Positions 1 to 9,078 of a stretch of 64,000 nt of DNA are shown here, one piece after another (positions within the stretch are counted from its first letter, which is position 1; each line of letters starts with the position of its first letter). Location of the stretch: positions 1 to 64,000 of the forward strand of contig JADJES010000011.1 in assembly GCA_016708955.1 (NCBI GenBank), written 5' to 3'. Origin of the DNA: Nitrosomonas sp. Lineage in GTDB: Bacteria; Pseudomonadota; Gammaproteobacteria; Burkholderiales; Nitrosomonadaceae. The position numbers and the translations under genes were made by a program. The notes beneath the pieces were generated by a model. The model saw only the letters and a list, made by a program, of their open reading frames with translations, was not told the DNA's origin and did not search any database.

Positions 1-372
1 AATAAACCGATGGACACAACATTTTGTGACCAGGGGTATTTCGATTGATTGGTCTTGGCAGCATGATCAAAGAAAGACGCGCAGCCGAAAATCTTTTGCC
101 AGTCTTGGGATTGATGGTGTCATCCAGGGCCAGTAACAGCCGTCCTTTTGTCGTCGGGCTGGGTATCAGAGACCACAGCGTCGTCCAGAGGCGTGACCAA
201 GGCAATTTTGATGAGGCCATGAAGATGTAAAATCGGCGCTGACTAAGCGACAGCCCGAACAATACCTGCAAGCATCGCAATAGGTTGGCGCTGCGTGAAG
301 AAGTGAAATGAGTGATAACAGCCAGGAGCGTATAAACAAACCAGACACCTCGTTCATCGCCTTTGCAACGGT

Positions 373-381
373 GGTTAAATT
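373..381. repeat. Target-site duplication of ISL3 copy 1 (mate at 1736-1744)
   Basis: GGTTAAATT stands directly before the left end of the ISL3 element and again directly after its right end. The family usually duplicates 8 bp, so the ninth matching base may be chance. Removing the element and one copy restores the host transposase frame, which confirms the insertion boundaries. Confidence 0.85.
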
Positions 382-1735
382 GGTTCATCCGGCAAGTGCG
401 TACTTGTTAGTCAGAAATGCATGTTGAAATAAAGTGAATTAAAGGTTGAAATTATCTCTGATTTTCAACGAAGAGGTTTTTTCAACATGTCGACCAGTTT
501 GCTGTATCACGCCTTTGGTATAGTTGGTTATTTTTATCAAAGCACTTGTTTTATTGCGGGTGTCATAGTTGTTTGCAATACAAGCGGATCATTGGCGATT
601 GAGATGTCCGGTATGTAAAAGCCGCGAGATACATTGCCGGGGAAAGTTGGTTAGACGCTTCAGGACAGTACCGGTAGGTCAAAAAGCAGTCTATATCGAC
701 CTTCCAGTTCAGCGGGTAGAATGCACCCGATGCCAAGCAGTTCGTCAGGTAAAGATACAGTTTGCTGATGAGCACAAGCGCTATACACGTTCTTTCGAAA
801 GATTGGTTTTGGATCTCTCTAGGCACATGACCATCCAGGCGGTAGCACGCCATCTTGGAGTGAGCTGGGATCTGGTTAAGGGAATACAGAAGGACAATCT
901 GAATAAACGTTATCGGTTGCCGAAATTGGCCAAGATAAAACGCATTGCGCTGGATGAAATATACCAAGGCAAGAAGCTGGGTTATTTAACGATAGTTCTG
1001 GATCTTCAACGTGGGGCAGTGATTTTTGTTGGCAATGGGAAGGTGCCGATGCACTGATTCCGTTTTGGAAGCGTTTGAAACGATCGGGTGCACGGATTGA
1101 AGCGGTTGCGACCGACATGGGGCCAGCATACATCAGTGCGGTGCGGGCTAATATCCCAGATGCAACGCTAGTGTTCGATCACTTCCATATTATTAAGCTG
1201 TTCAACGAAAAGTTGACAAAAACTGCGTCGTGATCTGCAACGAGAAGCAGAAAATGGGTTGGGCAAACCCGTTTTGAAGGGCATTCGCTGGCTGTTGCTG
1301 AAGAACCCTGACAACCTGGATGACAAGCGCAATGAACGTCAACGTCTGGACGAAGCATTAAAGCTCAATGAGCCCTTGGCAACGGCCTATTACATGAAAG
1401 AAGAGTTACGCAATATCTGGCATCAACCGGATAAACTCTCAGCTCAAAATGCATTGGATGAATGGGTAAAAAAGCCGCTGCTTCGGATGTCAACATGCTC
1501 AAGCAATTCTCTAAAACTATTGCAGCACACCGCTCAGGTATCCTGGCTTATTTCGATTTTAATGGTTTATCAACCGGGCCGTTGGAAGGTACCAACAACA
1601 AGATAAAAAACTTTGCACAAAATGGCCTATGGTTTCAGAGATGTCGAGTTCTTTAAACTCAAAATTATGGCGCTGCATGAAACCAATTATGTCCTTGTCG
1701 GTTAAACCCAAAAGTACGCACTTGCCGGATGAACC
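382..1735 (+). mobile_element. ISL3-family insertion sequence, copy 1
   Basis: A complete element of about 1354 bp, bounded by perfect 24-bp terminal inverted repeats that start GGTTCATCCGGCAAGTGCG (left 382-405, right 1712-1735). It carries one transposase gene on the plus strand and is flanked by direct repeats. A near-identical copy lies reversed at 19276-20619, and a third right end lies at 33067-33096. The insertion sits inside another transposase gene. Size, end sequence, target duplication and transposase type all fit the ISL3 family. Confidence 0.9.
487..1705 (+). pseudogene. ISL3-family transposase (frameshifted as assembled)
   Basis: The transposase of ISL3 copy 1. The N-terminal part has a zinc-finger-like CPVCKSREIHC and ECTRC. 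A helix-turn-helix-like stretch (MTIQAVARHLGVSWDLVK) follows, then the DDE catalytic core with ALDEIYQGKKLGYLTIVLD, ATDMGPAY and, near the end, the conserved STGPLEGTNNKIK. The frame breaks near 566 (extra T), 1040 (A lost), 1217 (two extra A), 1470 (A lost) and 1608 (extra A), all in mononucleotide runs. Copy 2 has the correct run length at each of these places, so the parental protein of roughly 400 residues is intact. The start at 487 (MSTSLLYHAFG) is taken from both copies. Sequencing error is a likely cause of the breaks. Confidence 0.88.
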
Positions 1736-2031
1736 GGTTAAATTCCTGTTGGAGGGGGAAGAGGATATTGCGTAGAATGAACATGCGGCGATGCCTTTTT
1801 TATTATTGGTTTCAGTTACTTAACAGATGAAATTATAACAAAAACCGTGCGTCGCCGCAATCATATCTTACTGTATTTAAAGGATATATTTCGATTTTTC
1901 CCTACTGTCAACAGGGTCGATATCAGTACTATTTTGTCACTCAAGAAAAAATCCCGATAATCCAAAATTCCAGACAATTGAATCATCGGCTCATAAAAAA
2001 AGCGTGAAACTCCAGTTACAAACAAGCCGGC

Positions 2032-2127
2032 ATGGAAATATATTTGTTGCTGGCCGGTGGAGACAAATCGACACAACAGCGGGATATAGAAACAGCGCTT
2101 GAATTGGCGCGCAAAATTAAGGAATAA
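2032..2127 (+). pseudogene. RelE/HigB-type toxin, C-terminal remnant
   Basis: A short open stretch ends three bases before the antitoxin start and reads MEIYLLLAGGDK followed by STQQRDIETALELARK. This matches the C-terminal part of the phage-derived RelE/HigB-like toxins usually encoded just upstream of this antitoxin type. The stop at 2005-2007 cuts the frame and no toxin N-terminus is visible upstream, where the insertion sequences lie. It is probably a toxin gene truncated by mobile-element activity, leaving the antitoxin alone. Confidence 0.55.
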
Positions 2128-2130
2128 CCA

Positions 2131-2430
2131 ATGGATAAAATCAAATTGCGACGCTGGGATAGTGCCGAACACCTTAAAACTAATGAAGACATAGCACTTT
2201 ACCTCGAAGCCTGCCTGGAAGAAGCTGGCGATGATGCCGCTTTTATCGCCAAAGCGCTTGGAAACATAGCCCGTGCGCGCGGCATGACTCAGCTTGCGCA
2301 CGATACCGGACTTGGCAGAGAAAGCCTTTACAAAGCTTTGTCCGGAGACGGCAACCCCAGCTTCTCCACGATCCTGAAAGTCATTAAGGCGCTCGGATTA
2401 AAGCTGCATGTCGAAACACCCGGGCACTGA
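2131..2430 (+). CDS. Addiction-module antitoxin, HTH family (HigA-like)
   Basis: A 99-residue DNA-binding protein of the 'putative addiction module antidote' type. It opens with RRWDSAEHLKTNEDIALYLEACLEEA. The helix-turn-helix spans about residues 50-90: GMTQLAHDTGLGRESLYKAL, followed by SFSTILKVIKALGLKL. Family members repress their own operon and neutralise a RelE-like toxin. Here the toxin gene directly upstream (3 bp gap) survives only as a C-terminal fragment, so this looks like an orphan antitoxin. Function is assigned from family resemblance. Confidence 0.8.
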   Translation: MDKIKLRRWDSAEHLKTNEDIALYLEACLEEAGDDAAFIAKALGNIARARGMTQLAHDTGLGRESLYKALSGDGNPSFSTILKVIKALGLKLHVETPGH

Positions 2431-2537
2431 GTTTGTCCTTAAATTGAGAAAGAATCTGATTGACTAAGATTCCAGTTTGATGATTCGGTCATTGCATGAT
2501 CGTTATGTCAAGACATGATCCCAGCTTCCCATTTTTT

Positions 2538-3248
2538 TCACACAGGAACATATGCAAGCTTGGATCTCCGGATTGGAGTCTTTAGTCCGTATCGAGAACA
2601 CAGATCCTTAATCGCCTCATAGAACTCCTGGCTTGCCTCCGGTGCGATAACAATGCTTTGTATCAGTGCATTGAGGTCGGGCACATTCAATCTCAGTTCA
2701 ATAGGATTCGATTCCCAAACATCACTTTGCTGCGGAATTATGACTCGCACTTCATTCTCATGCTTGTAGGCTTCGTGTTTAAACCGAAGAGGATCTGAGT
2801 ATCGACCAATGACATAGTTCTTAACTTTTAAGTGATCTACATATTGAACCCGATGGACAAGAACATCCCTCTTCCAAGTAAGTGCTGTTCGCAGCAAGTG
2901 ATCAACAGTAGTTGTAATTACAATTCCTGAACGAATTCCTGCATAGAGCTGCCAATGGGCCATGCTGTCCTTCCTGCTGCGTGTCCAACAACTTACATAG
3001 TTCCCGATACGCGACCTTCGGTAAAAGTAGTCTGCATTCGTCCCGATGTCGCCTACGGTATATGACTTGTCCAGCGAAGCGCGAACTGAAGGAAAGAGAG
3101 CCCCTTCTAATCGATCTGCAAAACTATCTGCTCGACGAAAATACAGTGACTTGGTATGTAGCATATCCAGCAACTTCGGCAGATCGATGTAGCGTCGCAG
3201 AATCAATTTTTGTTGAATATCTTTGTCGACCAAAACCTTGGTGGGCAT
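2538..3248 (-). CDS. DUF2971-like protein
   Basis: A 236-residue soluble protein with no signal peptide or membrane segment. The N-terminal RYIDLPKLLDMLHTKSLYF followed by RADSFADRLEG resembles the opening of DUF2971 proteins. The central YVSCWTRSRKDSMAHWQLYA (an aromatic-rich S-W pattern) and C-terminal FKHEAYKHENEVRVI are also typical of that group. No catalytic role is established for the family, though members often occur near defence or mobile loci, as here beside the toxin-antitoxin remnant. It is transcribed alone, convergent with the antitoxin gene. Function unknown. Confidence 0.65.
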   Translation of the reverse strand: MPTKVLVDKDIQQKLILRRYIDLPKLLDMLHTKSLYFRRADSFADRLEGALFPSVRASLDKSYTVGDIGTNADYFYRRSRIGNYVSCWTRSRKDSMAHWQLYAGIRSGIVITTTVDHLLRTALTWKRDVLVHRVQYVDHLKVKNYVIGRYSDPLRFKHEAYKHENEVRVIIPQQSDVWESNPIELRLNVPDLNALIQSIVIAPEASQEFYEAIKDLCSRYGLKTPIRRSKLAYVPV

Positions 3249-3352
3249 TTGTAACTCTTAATTAAAATTGGGCGCCAAAAATTACGCAGAACACAAGGAG
3301 TCACACAGCACAAGGGGTCACATCTTGATATCACTAACCCACAATCAACGCA

Positions 3353-4261
3353 TCAACCCCGCATCACCCGGTAATCAGCAACCAACCGGCATTCCCCACC
3401 CGGCGCAACTTCAACAACATCGTCCGCGGCATTGGTGGTTTCCACGCACAGCAAACGTTTGTAGTCATCATCTTCCAGGTCTGCCATGTCTTTGGCAATT
3501 TTCTCCCACGGGTTCCACACCACGGAAGTTTTGCTGCCTTGTGAGGTGATTTGGATGCGGCGGTTCAAGGCTGCGTCGTCGATGGTCAGGGTATTGCCGA
3601 CATTCAAATAGATACGGTCGACTTCGGCGTCGATGGTGACGTCACCGGTTTGCTGTTTTTGCGCATTGCCGCCACCGGCTTTGTCGAGATAGTCGCAACC
3701 GGATAGTCCCGATACTTTGGCGCGCGTAATGTCACCGACTTTGAAGTAGGTATGAAACGCTTGCGTAATGGTGAATTTTTCCTTGCCGGTGTTGCGCGTG
3801 ATCAATGACAGGTTCAAGGTGTCGCCGACGACGATTTCCTGCCGCAAGCTGAACGCATGCGGCCAGATGGCTTGCGTTTCCGGCGTATCGTCGAGTCCAA
3901 TGGTGACTTTGATATCGCCATTACTCAAGGCTTCGGTGGCTACCACATTCCAGCCACGGTTGCGCACAAAACCGTGCCCTGGTCTTCCCTTGCCTTCCGG
4001 ATCAGCGCCGAACCACGGCCAGCAGATTGGTGCACCGCCCTTGATGGCTTTGCCATCCTGGTAATACGCTTTCGCGCTCAAAAACATCACGTCTTCCGGC
4101 TCACCGGCGGGCTGATACGACAGCACCTGGCCGGCATGGATCGAGATCAGCGCTTTGGCTTTGGCGGTTTTCACCTGAATCATCGGCAGTCCGCCATTGC
4201 CTGCGATAAATTCCACTTGACCTGCGATACCGAATTGCGTGTTGAGTTGTTCGATCGTCAT
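3353..4261 (-). CDS. D-hexose-6-phosphate mutarotase (YeaD-like)
   Basis: A 302-residue aldose-1-epimerase-fold enzyme predicted to interconvert the alpha and beta anomers of glucose 6-phosphate in the cytoplasm. Family hallmarks are SIHAGQVLSYQP near residue 40, GGAPICWPWFG near 75 and GHGFVRNRGW near 95. The catalytic-type histidine is in AFHTYFKVGD, and an acidic VWNPWEKIAKDM block lies near the C-terminus. Length and motif order match YeaD-type proteins. It follows purT on the same strand with only 32 bp between, so the two may be co-transcribed. Confidence 0.88.
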   Translation of the reverse strand: MTIEQLNTQFGIAGQVEFIAGNGGLPMIQVKTAKAKALISIHAGQVLSYQPAGEPEDVMFLSAKAYYQDGKAIKGGAPICWPWFGADPEGKGRPGHGFVRNRGWNVVATEALSNGDIKVTIGLDDTPETQAIWPHAFSLRQEIVVGDTLNLSLITRNTGKEKFTITQAFHTYFKVGDITRAKVSGLSGCDYLDKAGGGNAQKQQTGDVTIDAEVDRIYLNVGNTLTIDDAALNRRIQITSQGSKTSVVWNPWEKIAKDMADLEDDDYKRLLCVETTNAADDVVEVAPGGECRLVADYRVMRG

Positions 4262-4293
4262 GATTTTCCTTTATTAAATTGTTGTTTGATTTT

Positions 4294-5505
4294 CTATGGT
4301 TGAATGGGCTTGATCCGGCTGGCTGCAAGTTTAGCACGGCTCCGCGCTTCATCCGTATCCGCACCATTAGCCAAAGCAACTCCCATACGGCGGCGCGTAA
4401 ACGATTCGGGTTTGCCGAACAAGCGTAAATCGCTTTGCGGCACGCTGAGCGCTTCAGCGATACCGGCAAATGCAATGCCCTTGGCTTCGAGTTGTCCGTA
4501 AATCACCGCGCTGGCACCCGGCGCCAGCAACGCCGTATCCACCGGCAATCCCAGAATCGCCCGCGCATGCAGATCGAATTCACTTTGCTTTTGACTGCAC
4601 ATTGTTACCATGCCGGTATCATGCGGACGCGGGCTGACTTCGCTGAACCAGACTTGGTCGCCTTGGATAAACAGTTCCACGCCGAATATGCCGAGACCGC
4701 CTAGATTACTGGTAATTTCCCGGGCGATTTCGCGCGCGCGTTGCAATGCCACCGGCGACATCGCCTGGGGTTGCCAGCTTTCGACGTAATCGCCATGCAC
4801 CTGCACATGTCCGATCGGTTCGCAGAAATGCGTTTGAACGTCACCGTTGGCATCCAGCGCACGCACTGTCAGTTGGGTAATTTCATAATCAAAATGAATC
4901 ACGCCTTCGACAATTACCCGGCCTTGATTGACGCGGCTGCCGCTCGCGGCATAATCCCAAGCCGCTTCCACTTCCCCGGCGTGATCAATGCGCGACTGCC
5001 CTTTTCCGGATGACGACATGACCGGTTTGACGATACAGGGATAGCCGATTTTGCCGTCAATCGCGGCGCGCAATTCATCCAGGCTGTTGGCAAAGGCATA
5101 TGGCGATGTTGACAAGCCGAGCGTTTCCGCCGCCAGGCAGCGAATTCCCTCACGGTTCATCGTTAATTTGGCGGCACGGGCTGTCGGAATCACGGTCGCA
5201 ATACCGGCTTGCTCGATTTCAACCAGCATATCGGTCGCAATCGCTTCGATTTCCGGCACGATAATGTCGGGCCGCTCCTGTTCGATCAGCGCACGCAGCG
5301 CTTGTCCATCGGCCATATTGATCACATGCGCACGGTGCGCTACCTGATGTCCCGGTGCATCGGCATAACGATCCACCGCAATGGTTTCGACACCCAGACG
5401 TTGCAACGCAATAATGACTTCCTTACCCAACTCGCCGCTGCCCAGCAGCATGACTTTTGTCGCTGACGGACTCAGCGGTGTACCGATAACCGATCGTTTA
5501 TTCAT
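4294..5505 (-). CDS. purT: Formate-dependent phosphoribosylglycinamide formyltransferase
   Basis: A 403-residue ATP-grasp enzyme that converts GAR to formyl-GAR with formate and ATP, the folate-independent third step of purine synthesis. The N-terminal binding loop is LLGSGELGKEV (about residues 20-30). Central ATP-grasp motifs are CIVKPVMSSSGKGQS and VIVEGVIHFDYEIT. The acidic metal site is in FSEVSPRPHDTGMVTM. The gene overlaps the end of queG by 4 bp (ATGA), so translation is probably coupled. Two later steps of the same pathway, purH and purD, lie at 34-37 kb. Confidence 0.95.
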   Translation of the reverse strand: MNKRSVIGTPLSPSATKVMLLGSGELGKEVIIALQRLGVETIAVDRYADAPGHQVAHRAHVINMADGQALRALIEQERPDIIVPEIEAIATDMLVEIEQAGIATVIPTARAAKLTMNREGIRCLAAETLGLSTSPYAFANSLDELRAAIDGKIGYPCIVKPVMSSSGKGQSRIDHAGEVEAAWDYAASGSRVNQGRVIVEGVIHFDYEITQLTVRALDANGDVQTHFCEPIGHVQVHGDYVESWQPQAMSPVALQRAREIAREITSNLGGLGIFGVELFIQGDQVWFSEVSPRPHDTGMVTMCSQKQSEFDLHARAILGLPVDTALLAPGASAVIYGQLEAKGIAFAGIAEALSVPQSDLRLFGKPESFTRRRMGVALANGADTDEARSRAKLAASRIKPIQP

Positions 5506-6623
5506 GGTATAGTTTCCTCAGTTGCTGTTCTTTTTGTATTCTGTTGTTGTAATGCCCATTGCACATGCTCGCGCACTAACGCGGAAGCATCATCCAATCG
5601 GGCTTGTAATGCTTTAACGATTTCGTTCGAGTAAGGCGCGTTGCCCAAACCGACGGCGATATTGCGCAACCATTGCGGATAACCAATGCGGCGAATCGGC
5701 GTGCCTGCCAGTTTCGTATCGAATGTTTCCTGATCCCAACCGAATAATTCAACCAGCGACACATCGTCCATGCCATTGCGCACATGAAAATCGTTTTCGT
5801 TGGTGATTTGGGCGAATTTATTCCACGGACATACCAGCTGGCAATCATCGCAACCATAAATGCGATTGCCAATCAACGGACGTAACGCCTCCGGTATGCT
5901 GTCTTTTAATTCAATCGTCAGATAGGAAATGCAACGCCGTGCGTCGACCTGATACGGCGCGACAATCGCTTGCGTGGGGCAAATATCGATACATTTGGAA
6001 CAACTGCCGCAATAATTTCCAGTTTCATCATCAATGGGCAGTGGCAAGTCCACATACATTTCTCCGAGAAAAAACATCGATCCCGCTTGGCGCGACAGCA
6101 ATAAAGTATGTTTGCCGCGCCACCCCAGCCCGGATTTTTGCGCCCAGGCCACTTCCATCACCGGCGCGCTGTCGGAAAAAACCCGGTAGTTGAACATCCC
6201 CGCTTCCGCTGTCATTTTGTCGGCCAAACGCTGCAAACGTGCGCGTATGACTTTATGGTAATCGCGCCCCAACGCATAGCGCGAAATAAATGCCTGCTCA
6301 CCCGTATTGATCACATCCCAGCTATTTTTAGCAGAAGGCGGCGCATAATTCATGCATACGGAAATAATCCGCTGCGTTCCGGGCTCAAGTTCGGCAGGCC
6401 GGGTGCGTTTGGTGCCATGTTTCGCCATATAATCCATGTCACCGTGATATCCTTGCTCCAACCAGTTAAAGAGACCGGATTCCACCGCTGACATATCTGC
6501 ATAGGCATCGGCAATACGGATATCGTGAAACCCAAGTTCTTTACTCCATGTTTTAATGGCAACCGCTAAGGCGGCATGATCCGGTAATTTTTTTGTTGAG
6601 ATATTCTCTTGCATAACGCGCAT
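5502..6623 (-). CDS. queG: Epoxyqueuosine reductase
   Basis: A 373-residue cobalamin and iron-sulfur enzyme that carries out the last step of queuosine synthesis, reducing epoxyqueuosine in tRNA. Two cluster-binding blocks are visible: CGSCSKCIDICPTQA (about residues 200-214) and CDDCQLVCPW (about 255-264). The N-terminal part has SVCMNYAPP and DYHKVIRARL, typical of QueG. A second ATG lies three codons in (6614) and could be the true start, because this end overlaps the start region of the divergent tsaE. It is coupled to purT downstream. Confidence 0.94.
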   Translation of the reverse strand: MRVMQENISTKKLPDHAALAVAIKTWSKELGFHDIRIADAYADMSAVESGLFNWLEQGYHGDMDYMAKHGTKRTRPAELEPGTQRIISVCMNYAPPSAKNSWDVINTGEQAFISRYALGRDYHKVIRARLQRLADKMTAEAGMFNYRVFSDSAPVMEVAWAQKSGLGWRGKHTLLLSRQAGSMFFLGEMYVDLPLPIDDETGNYCGSCSKCIDICPTQAIVAPYQVDARRCISYLTIELKDSIPEALRPLIGNRIYGCDDCQLVCPWNKFAQITNENDFHVRNGMDDVSLVELFGWDQETFDTKLAGTPIRRIGYPQWLRNIAVGLGNAPYSNEIVKALQARLDDASALVREHVQWALQQQNTKRTATEETIP

Positions 6624-7115
6624 TCTACAGATTCTGAAACCGTACAGAGCTTGACATTTGAACTTGCTGACGAAGCAGCGACGCTAGCTCTGGGTAAAAA
6701 AATGGCTGCCGCCTTGCATGCCGGGATGACTATTTATCTGTTTGGCAACCTCGGGGCAGGGAAAACAACGCTCACGCGCGGTATTTTACACGGCCTTGGC
6801 TATCATCATGTAGTCAAAAGTCCTACATACAATTTAGTTGAAATCTATAAAATTTCTAGGTTATACTTCTATCACTTTGATTTTTATCGTTTCAATGATT
6901 ACCCCGAATGGGAAGAAGCGGGCTTCCGAGAATATTTTAATTCAGACTCAATCTGTGTGGTGGAATGGCCTGAAAAAGCCGGTGATTTATTGCCAAAAGC
7001 TGATCTACAGCTCTTCTTCAGCATTCTTGAGACCGGTCGCAGTATTGAAATCCGGGCTGGCACAGAAACAGGAACACAATGCTTGATACAGTTGAAAAAC
7101 CAGAAAACCGTGTAA
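6609..7115 (+). CDS. tsaE: tRNA threonylcarbamoyladenosine biosynthesis ATPase
   Basis: A 168-residue P-loop ATPase that works with TsaB and TsaD to make the t6A modification of tRNA. The Walker A motif is GNLGAGKTT at residues 46-54. The family motifs VKSPTYNLVEIY, FYHFDFYRF and VVEWPEKAGDLLP are all present. The annotated start is TTG at 6609; another TTG at 6654 (before TFELADEA) is equally plausible and would avoid overlap with queG on the other strand. The 3' end overlaps the downstream amidase by 37 bp, a pairing common in proteobacteria. Confidence 0.93.
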   Translation: MHNAHSTDSETVQSLTFELADEAATLALGKKMAAALHAGMTIYLFGNLGAGKTTLTRGILHGLGYHHVVKSPTYNLVEIYKISRLYFYHFDFYRFNDYPEWEEAGFREYFNSDSICVVEWPEKAGDLLPKADLQLFFSILETGRSIEIRAGTETGTQCLIQLKNQKTV

Positions 7116-8527
7116 TTGCGTATTTTAATGGCAGCAGGCTTGCTGCCATAGAATATATCTTTTTGACATGCTTTATCCTGATCTTTCTATTTCTAAGTCA
7201 ACCGGCACTGGCTGCAGACACCACCGTTCAATCGGTGCGTGTTGGATTAACACCCGACTACACACGCATCACCTTGGAATCCAATCAGCCGCTTGAGTAT
7301 GAATTAAGTATGCTGGAGAATCCATATCGCGTTGTCGTCGATTTAAGTCATACTAAGCTTTCTCAGGCACTTACCACGCTACCTCAGAAAATCGATGCCA
7401 TCGACCCTTTAGTGCAGAAAATTCGCGTGGGTCAATTCAAGCCCCATGTTATCCGATTGGTATTTGATCTTAAGTCAAATGTCGTACCACGCGCATTTGT
7501 TTTAGCGCCGAAGGAGAATTTCGCGCATCGATTGGTATTGGACATTTATCATCCGGATAAAACCGGCAAAGCCGATTTGAATGTCCGTATCGATCCCGCC
7601 GCCATCGCTGATTTTGAAATCGATGTTTTGGATGAGTTGGTTGCCACACTGGTACAAGACAAAAATAAGCAAAAGGCAAATCCGTTGCCACTGATTCGTC
7701 CGCACTCACCCAAACCACAGCTTACTCAAATCAAGCCAACTGACAGCTTTCCAGCAGCACAAAACCGCAAACCCAGCACAACACCACAGAAAAATTTGGG
7801 TCCGCGGATTATCATCGTAGCGATTGATCCCGGCCATGGCGGCAAGGATCCCGGCGCAGTGGGTTACCAAGGCACCCACGAGAAAGATATTACTTTGGCC
7901 ATTGCCAGAAAGCTTAAAGAACGGATCGACAAAGAACCGAATATGCGTGCTGTTCTGACCCGTACCGGCGATTACTATATTTCACTCCCGCAACGGCGTA
8001 TTAACGCCCGGCGCGCCAATGCAGATCTGTTTATATCGATACATGCAGACGCCAATCCCAAGTCACATGCACACGGGTCCTCAGTATTTACCTTATCCGA
8101 GCATGGCGCCACATCAACCACGGCCAGCTGGCTTGCCAACAAGGAAAACAGCGTTGATAACGATTTGATGAGCGGCATTGACATCACATCAAAGTCAAAA
8201 GCTATTCGAGAATTACTGCTGGATCTGTCACTCAGCGCGACCATCAATGACAGCGTCAAACTGGCTGAATATGTTCTGCAGCAACTGGGTGGTATTAATC
8301 ATTTACATAAAAGAAATGTCGAACAAGCCGGTTTTGCCGTACTCAAATCCCCTGACATCCCTTCTATTCTGGTTGAAACTGCTTTTCTCAGCAATCCCAA
8401 AGAAGAAGAGAAGTTGCGCAGTAAAAATTACCAAGACAAAATGGCCGATGCCATGTATTTAGGCATTAAGAAATACTTTTCAGATAATCCGGCATTAGCA
8501 CGTTCTGAAATGGCTCAGGTAAAATAA
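7079..8527 (+). CDS. amiC: N-acetylmuramoyl-L-alanine amidase (AmiC-like)
   Basis: A 482-residue periplasmic cell-division amidase that cleaves the bond between MurNAc and the stem peptide. A hydrophobic export segment lies at about residues 22-46 (ending PALAADT). An AMIN septal-targeting domain follows (VRVGLTPDYTRITLES, RVVVDLSH). The zinc amidase_3 domain begins with AIDPGHGGKDPGAVGYQG near 250 and includes TRTGDYYISLPQR, LFISIHADAN and the catalytic-glutamate region ILVETAFLSNPKEE. It overlaps tsaE. The start at 7079 gives a long N-terminus before the export segment, so a later start is possible. The symbol is by similarity. Confidence 0.92.
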   Translation: MLDTVEKPENRVIAYFNGSRLAAIEYIFLTCFILIFLFLSQPALAADTTVQSVRVGLTPDYTRITLESNQPLEYELSMLENPYRVVVDLSHTKLSQALTTLPQKIDAIDPLVQKIRVGQFKPHVIRLVFDLKSNVVPRAFVLAPKENFAHRLVLDIYHPDKTGKADLNVRIDPAAIADFEIDVLDELVATLVQDKNKQKANPLPLIRPHSPKPQLTQIKPTDSFPAAQNRKPSTTPQKNLGPRIIIVAIDPGHGGKDPGAVGYQGTHEKDITLAIARKLKERIDKEPNMRAVLTRTGDYYISLPQRRINARRANADLFISIHADANPKSHAHGSSVFTLSEHGATSTTASWLANKENSVDNDLMSGIDITSKSKAIRELLLDLSLSATINDSVKLAEYVLQQLGGINHLHKRNVEQAGFAVLKSPDIPSILVETAFLSNPKEEEKLRSKNYQDKMADAMYLGIKKYFSDNPALARSEMAQVK

Positions 8528-8700
8528 ATACGTTTTCTTGCTTGAATACTTTTATTCAGCGCAATCTGTTTCACAATAACCCTATACAATAGTTTCTTCT
8601 TGTTCCGGCAGATAACGGTCCGCATAATCAGGCTAGCGGGAACCCGGCATAGTTAATAATTTATCGCTATTGGTTATCAACATAGTTAGTTAGCGTTTCC

Positions 8701-9078
8701 ATGAATCAGCCCAAGCCAAATTCGACACGCACCAGCCATTCTCAGAAAACGATGAACCAGTGGTATCAACTTTGCACTAAACAGGGCTATCCACATATTA
8801 GCCTGAAGGGCAATTACACTTTAACGGCGCTGGAACGCGTTTTGGAACCATTAGCCAATGAACTGACCCAGCAAGCCAGCAATAAGAATCTTTATTGGGA
8901 TTTAACGGGTATTCAGCAAATGGATACTGCGGGTACAGCCATGTTATGGCGCATCTGGAAAGCACAACGACCTGAACATTTACAATTGCGTCCTGAGCAT
9001 GAAAAATGTTTAAACGGCTGGAAAACCTTCCCACTCTCCAGCCGGGAGACAAACAGAGAGATTTGCTATGGCCCATAA
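8701..9078 (+). CDS. STAS-domain protein (MlaB-like), probably the N-terminal half of a STAS-MlaE fusion
   Basis: A 125-residue STAS-domain reading frame: YPHISLKGNYTLTALERVLEPL, then LYWDLTGIQQMDTAGTAML near residue 75. MlaB-type STAS proteins bind the permease and ATPase of phospholipid ABC transporters. The last 25 residues (CLNGWKTFPLSS onward) have no STAS character and overlap the permease frame by 73 bp. Adding one A to the A5 run at 9002-9006 would fuse this frame directly to the permease, giving a protein of about 387 residues. STAS-permease fusions of about that size are common in betaproteobacteria, so the split is probably a base-call error. Confidence 0.7.
   Translation: MNQPKPNSTRTSHSQKTMNQWYQLCTKQGYPHISLKGNYTLTALERVLEPLANELTQQASNKNLYWDLTGIQQMDTAGTAMLWRIWKAQRPEHLQLRPEHEKCLNGWKTFPLSSRETNREICYGP

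Larger units (their letters stand above)
1..1784 (-). pseudogene. IS4/IS701-like DDE transposase, split by the ISL3 element and cut by the window edge
   Basis: A DDE-type transposase reads leftward. Its first codons lie at 1784-1736 and it resumes at 372-1 once the ISL3 element and one 9-bp target duplication are removed. The spliced reading starts MFILRNILFPLQQEFN and leads without a stop into HRCKGDERGVWF. Further on comes the catalytic-type stretch LLLALDDTINPKTGK, then IFGCASFFDHAAK and NQSKYPWSQNVVSIGL at the window edge. A one-base loss in an A-run near 89-92 shifts the frame between TGK and IFG. The C-terminal half lies outside the window. The family is assigned from the DDT-NPKTGK and FFDHAAK signatures as I remember them, so the exact family name is uncertain. 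Confidence 0.6.

Noticed and set aside
45..357. Two small frames on opposite strands as genes
   Set aside because: They are shadows of the interrupted transposase, whose real frame is recovered once the ISL3 element is removed.
487..1705. Programmed frameshifting in the ISL3 transposase
   Set aside because: The breaks are several, differ between the two copies and need both additions and losses; this family normally has one uninterrupted gene.
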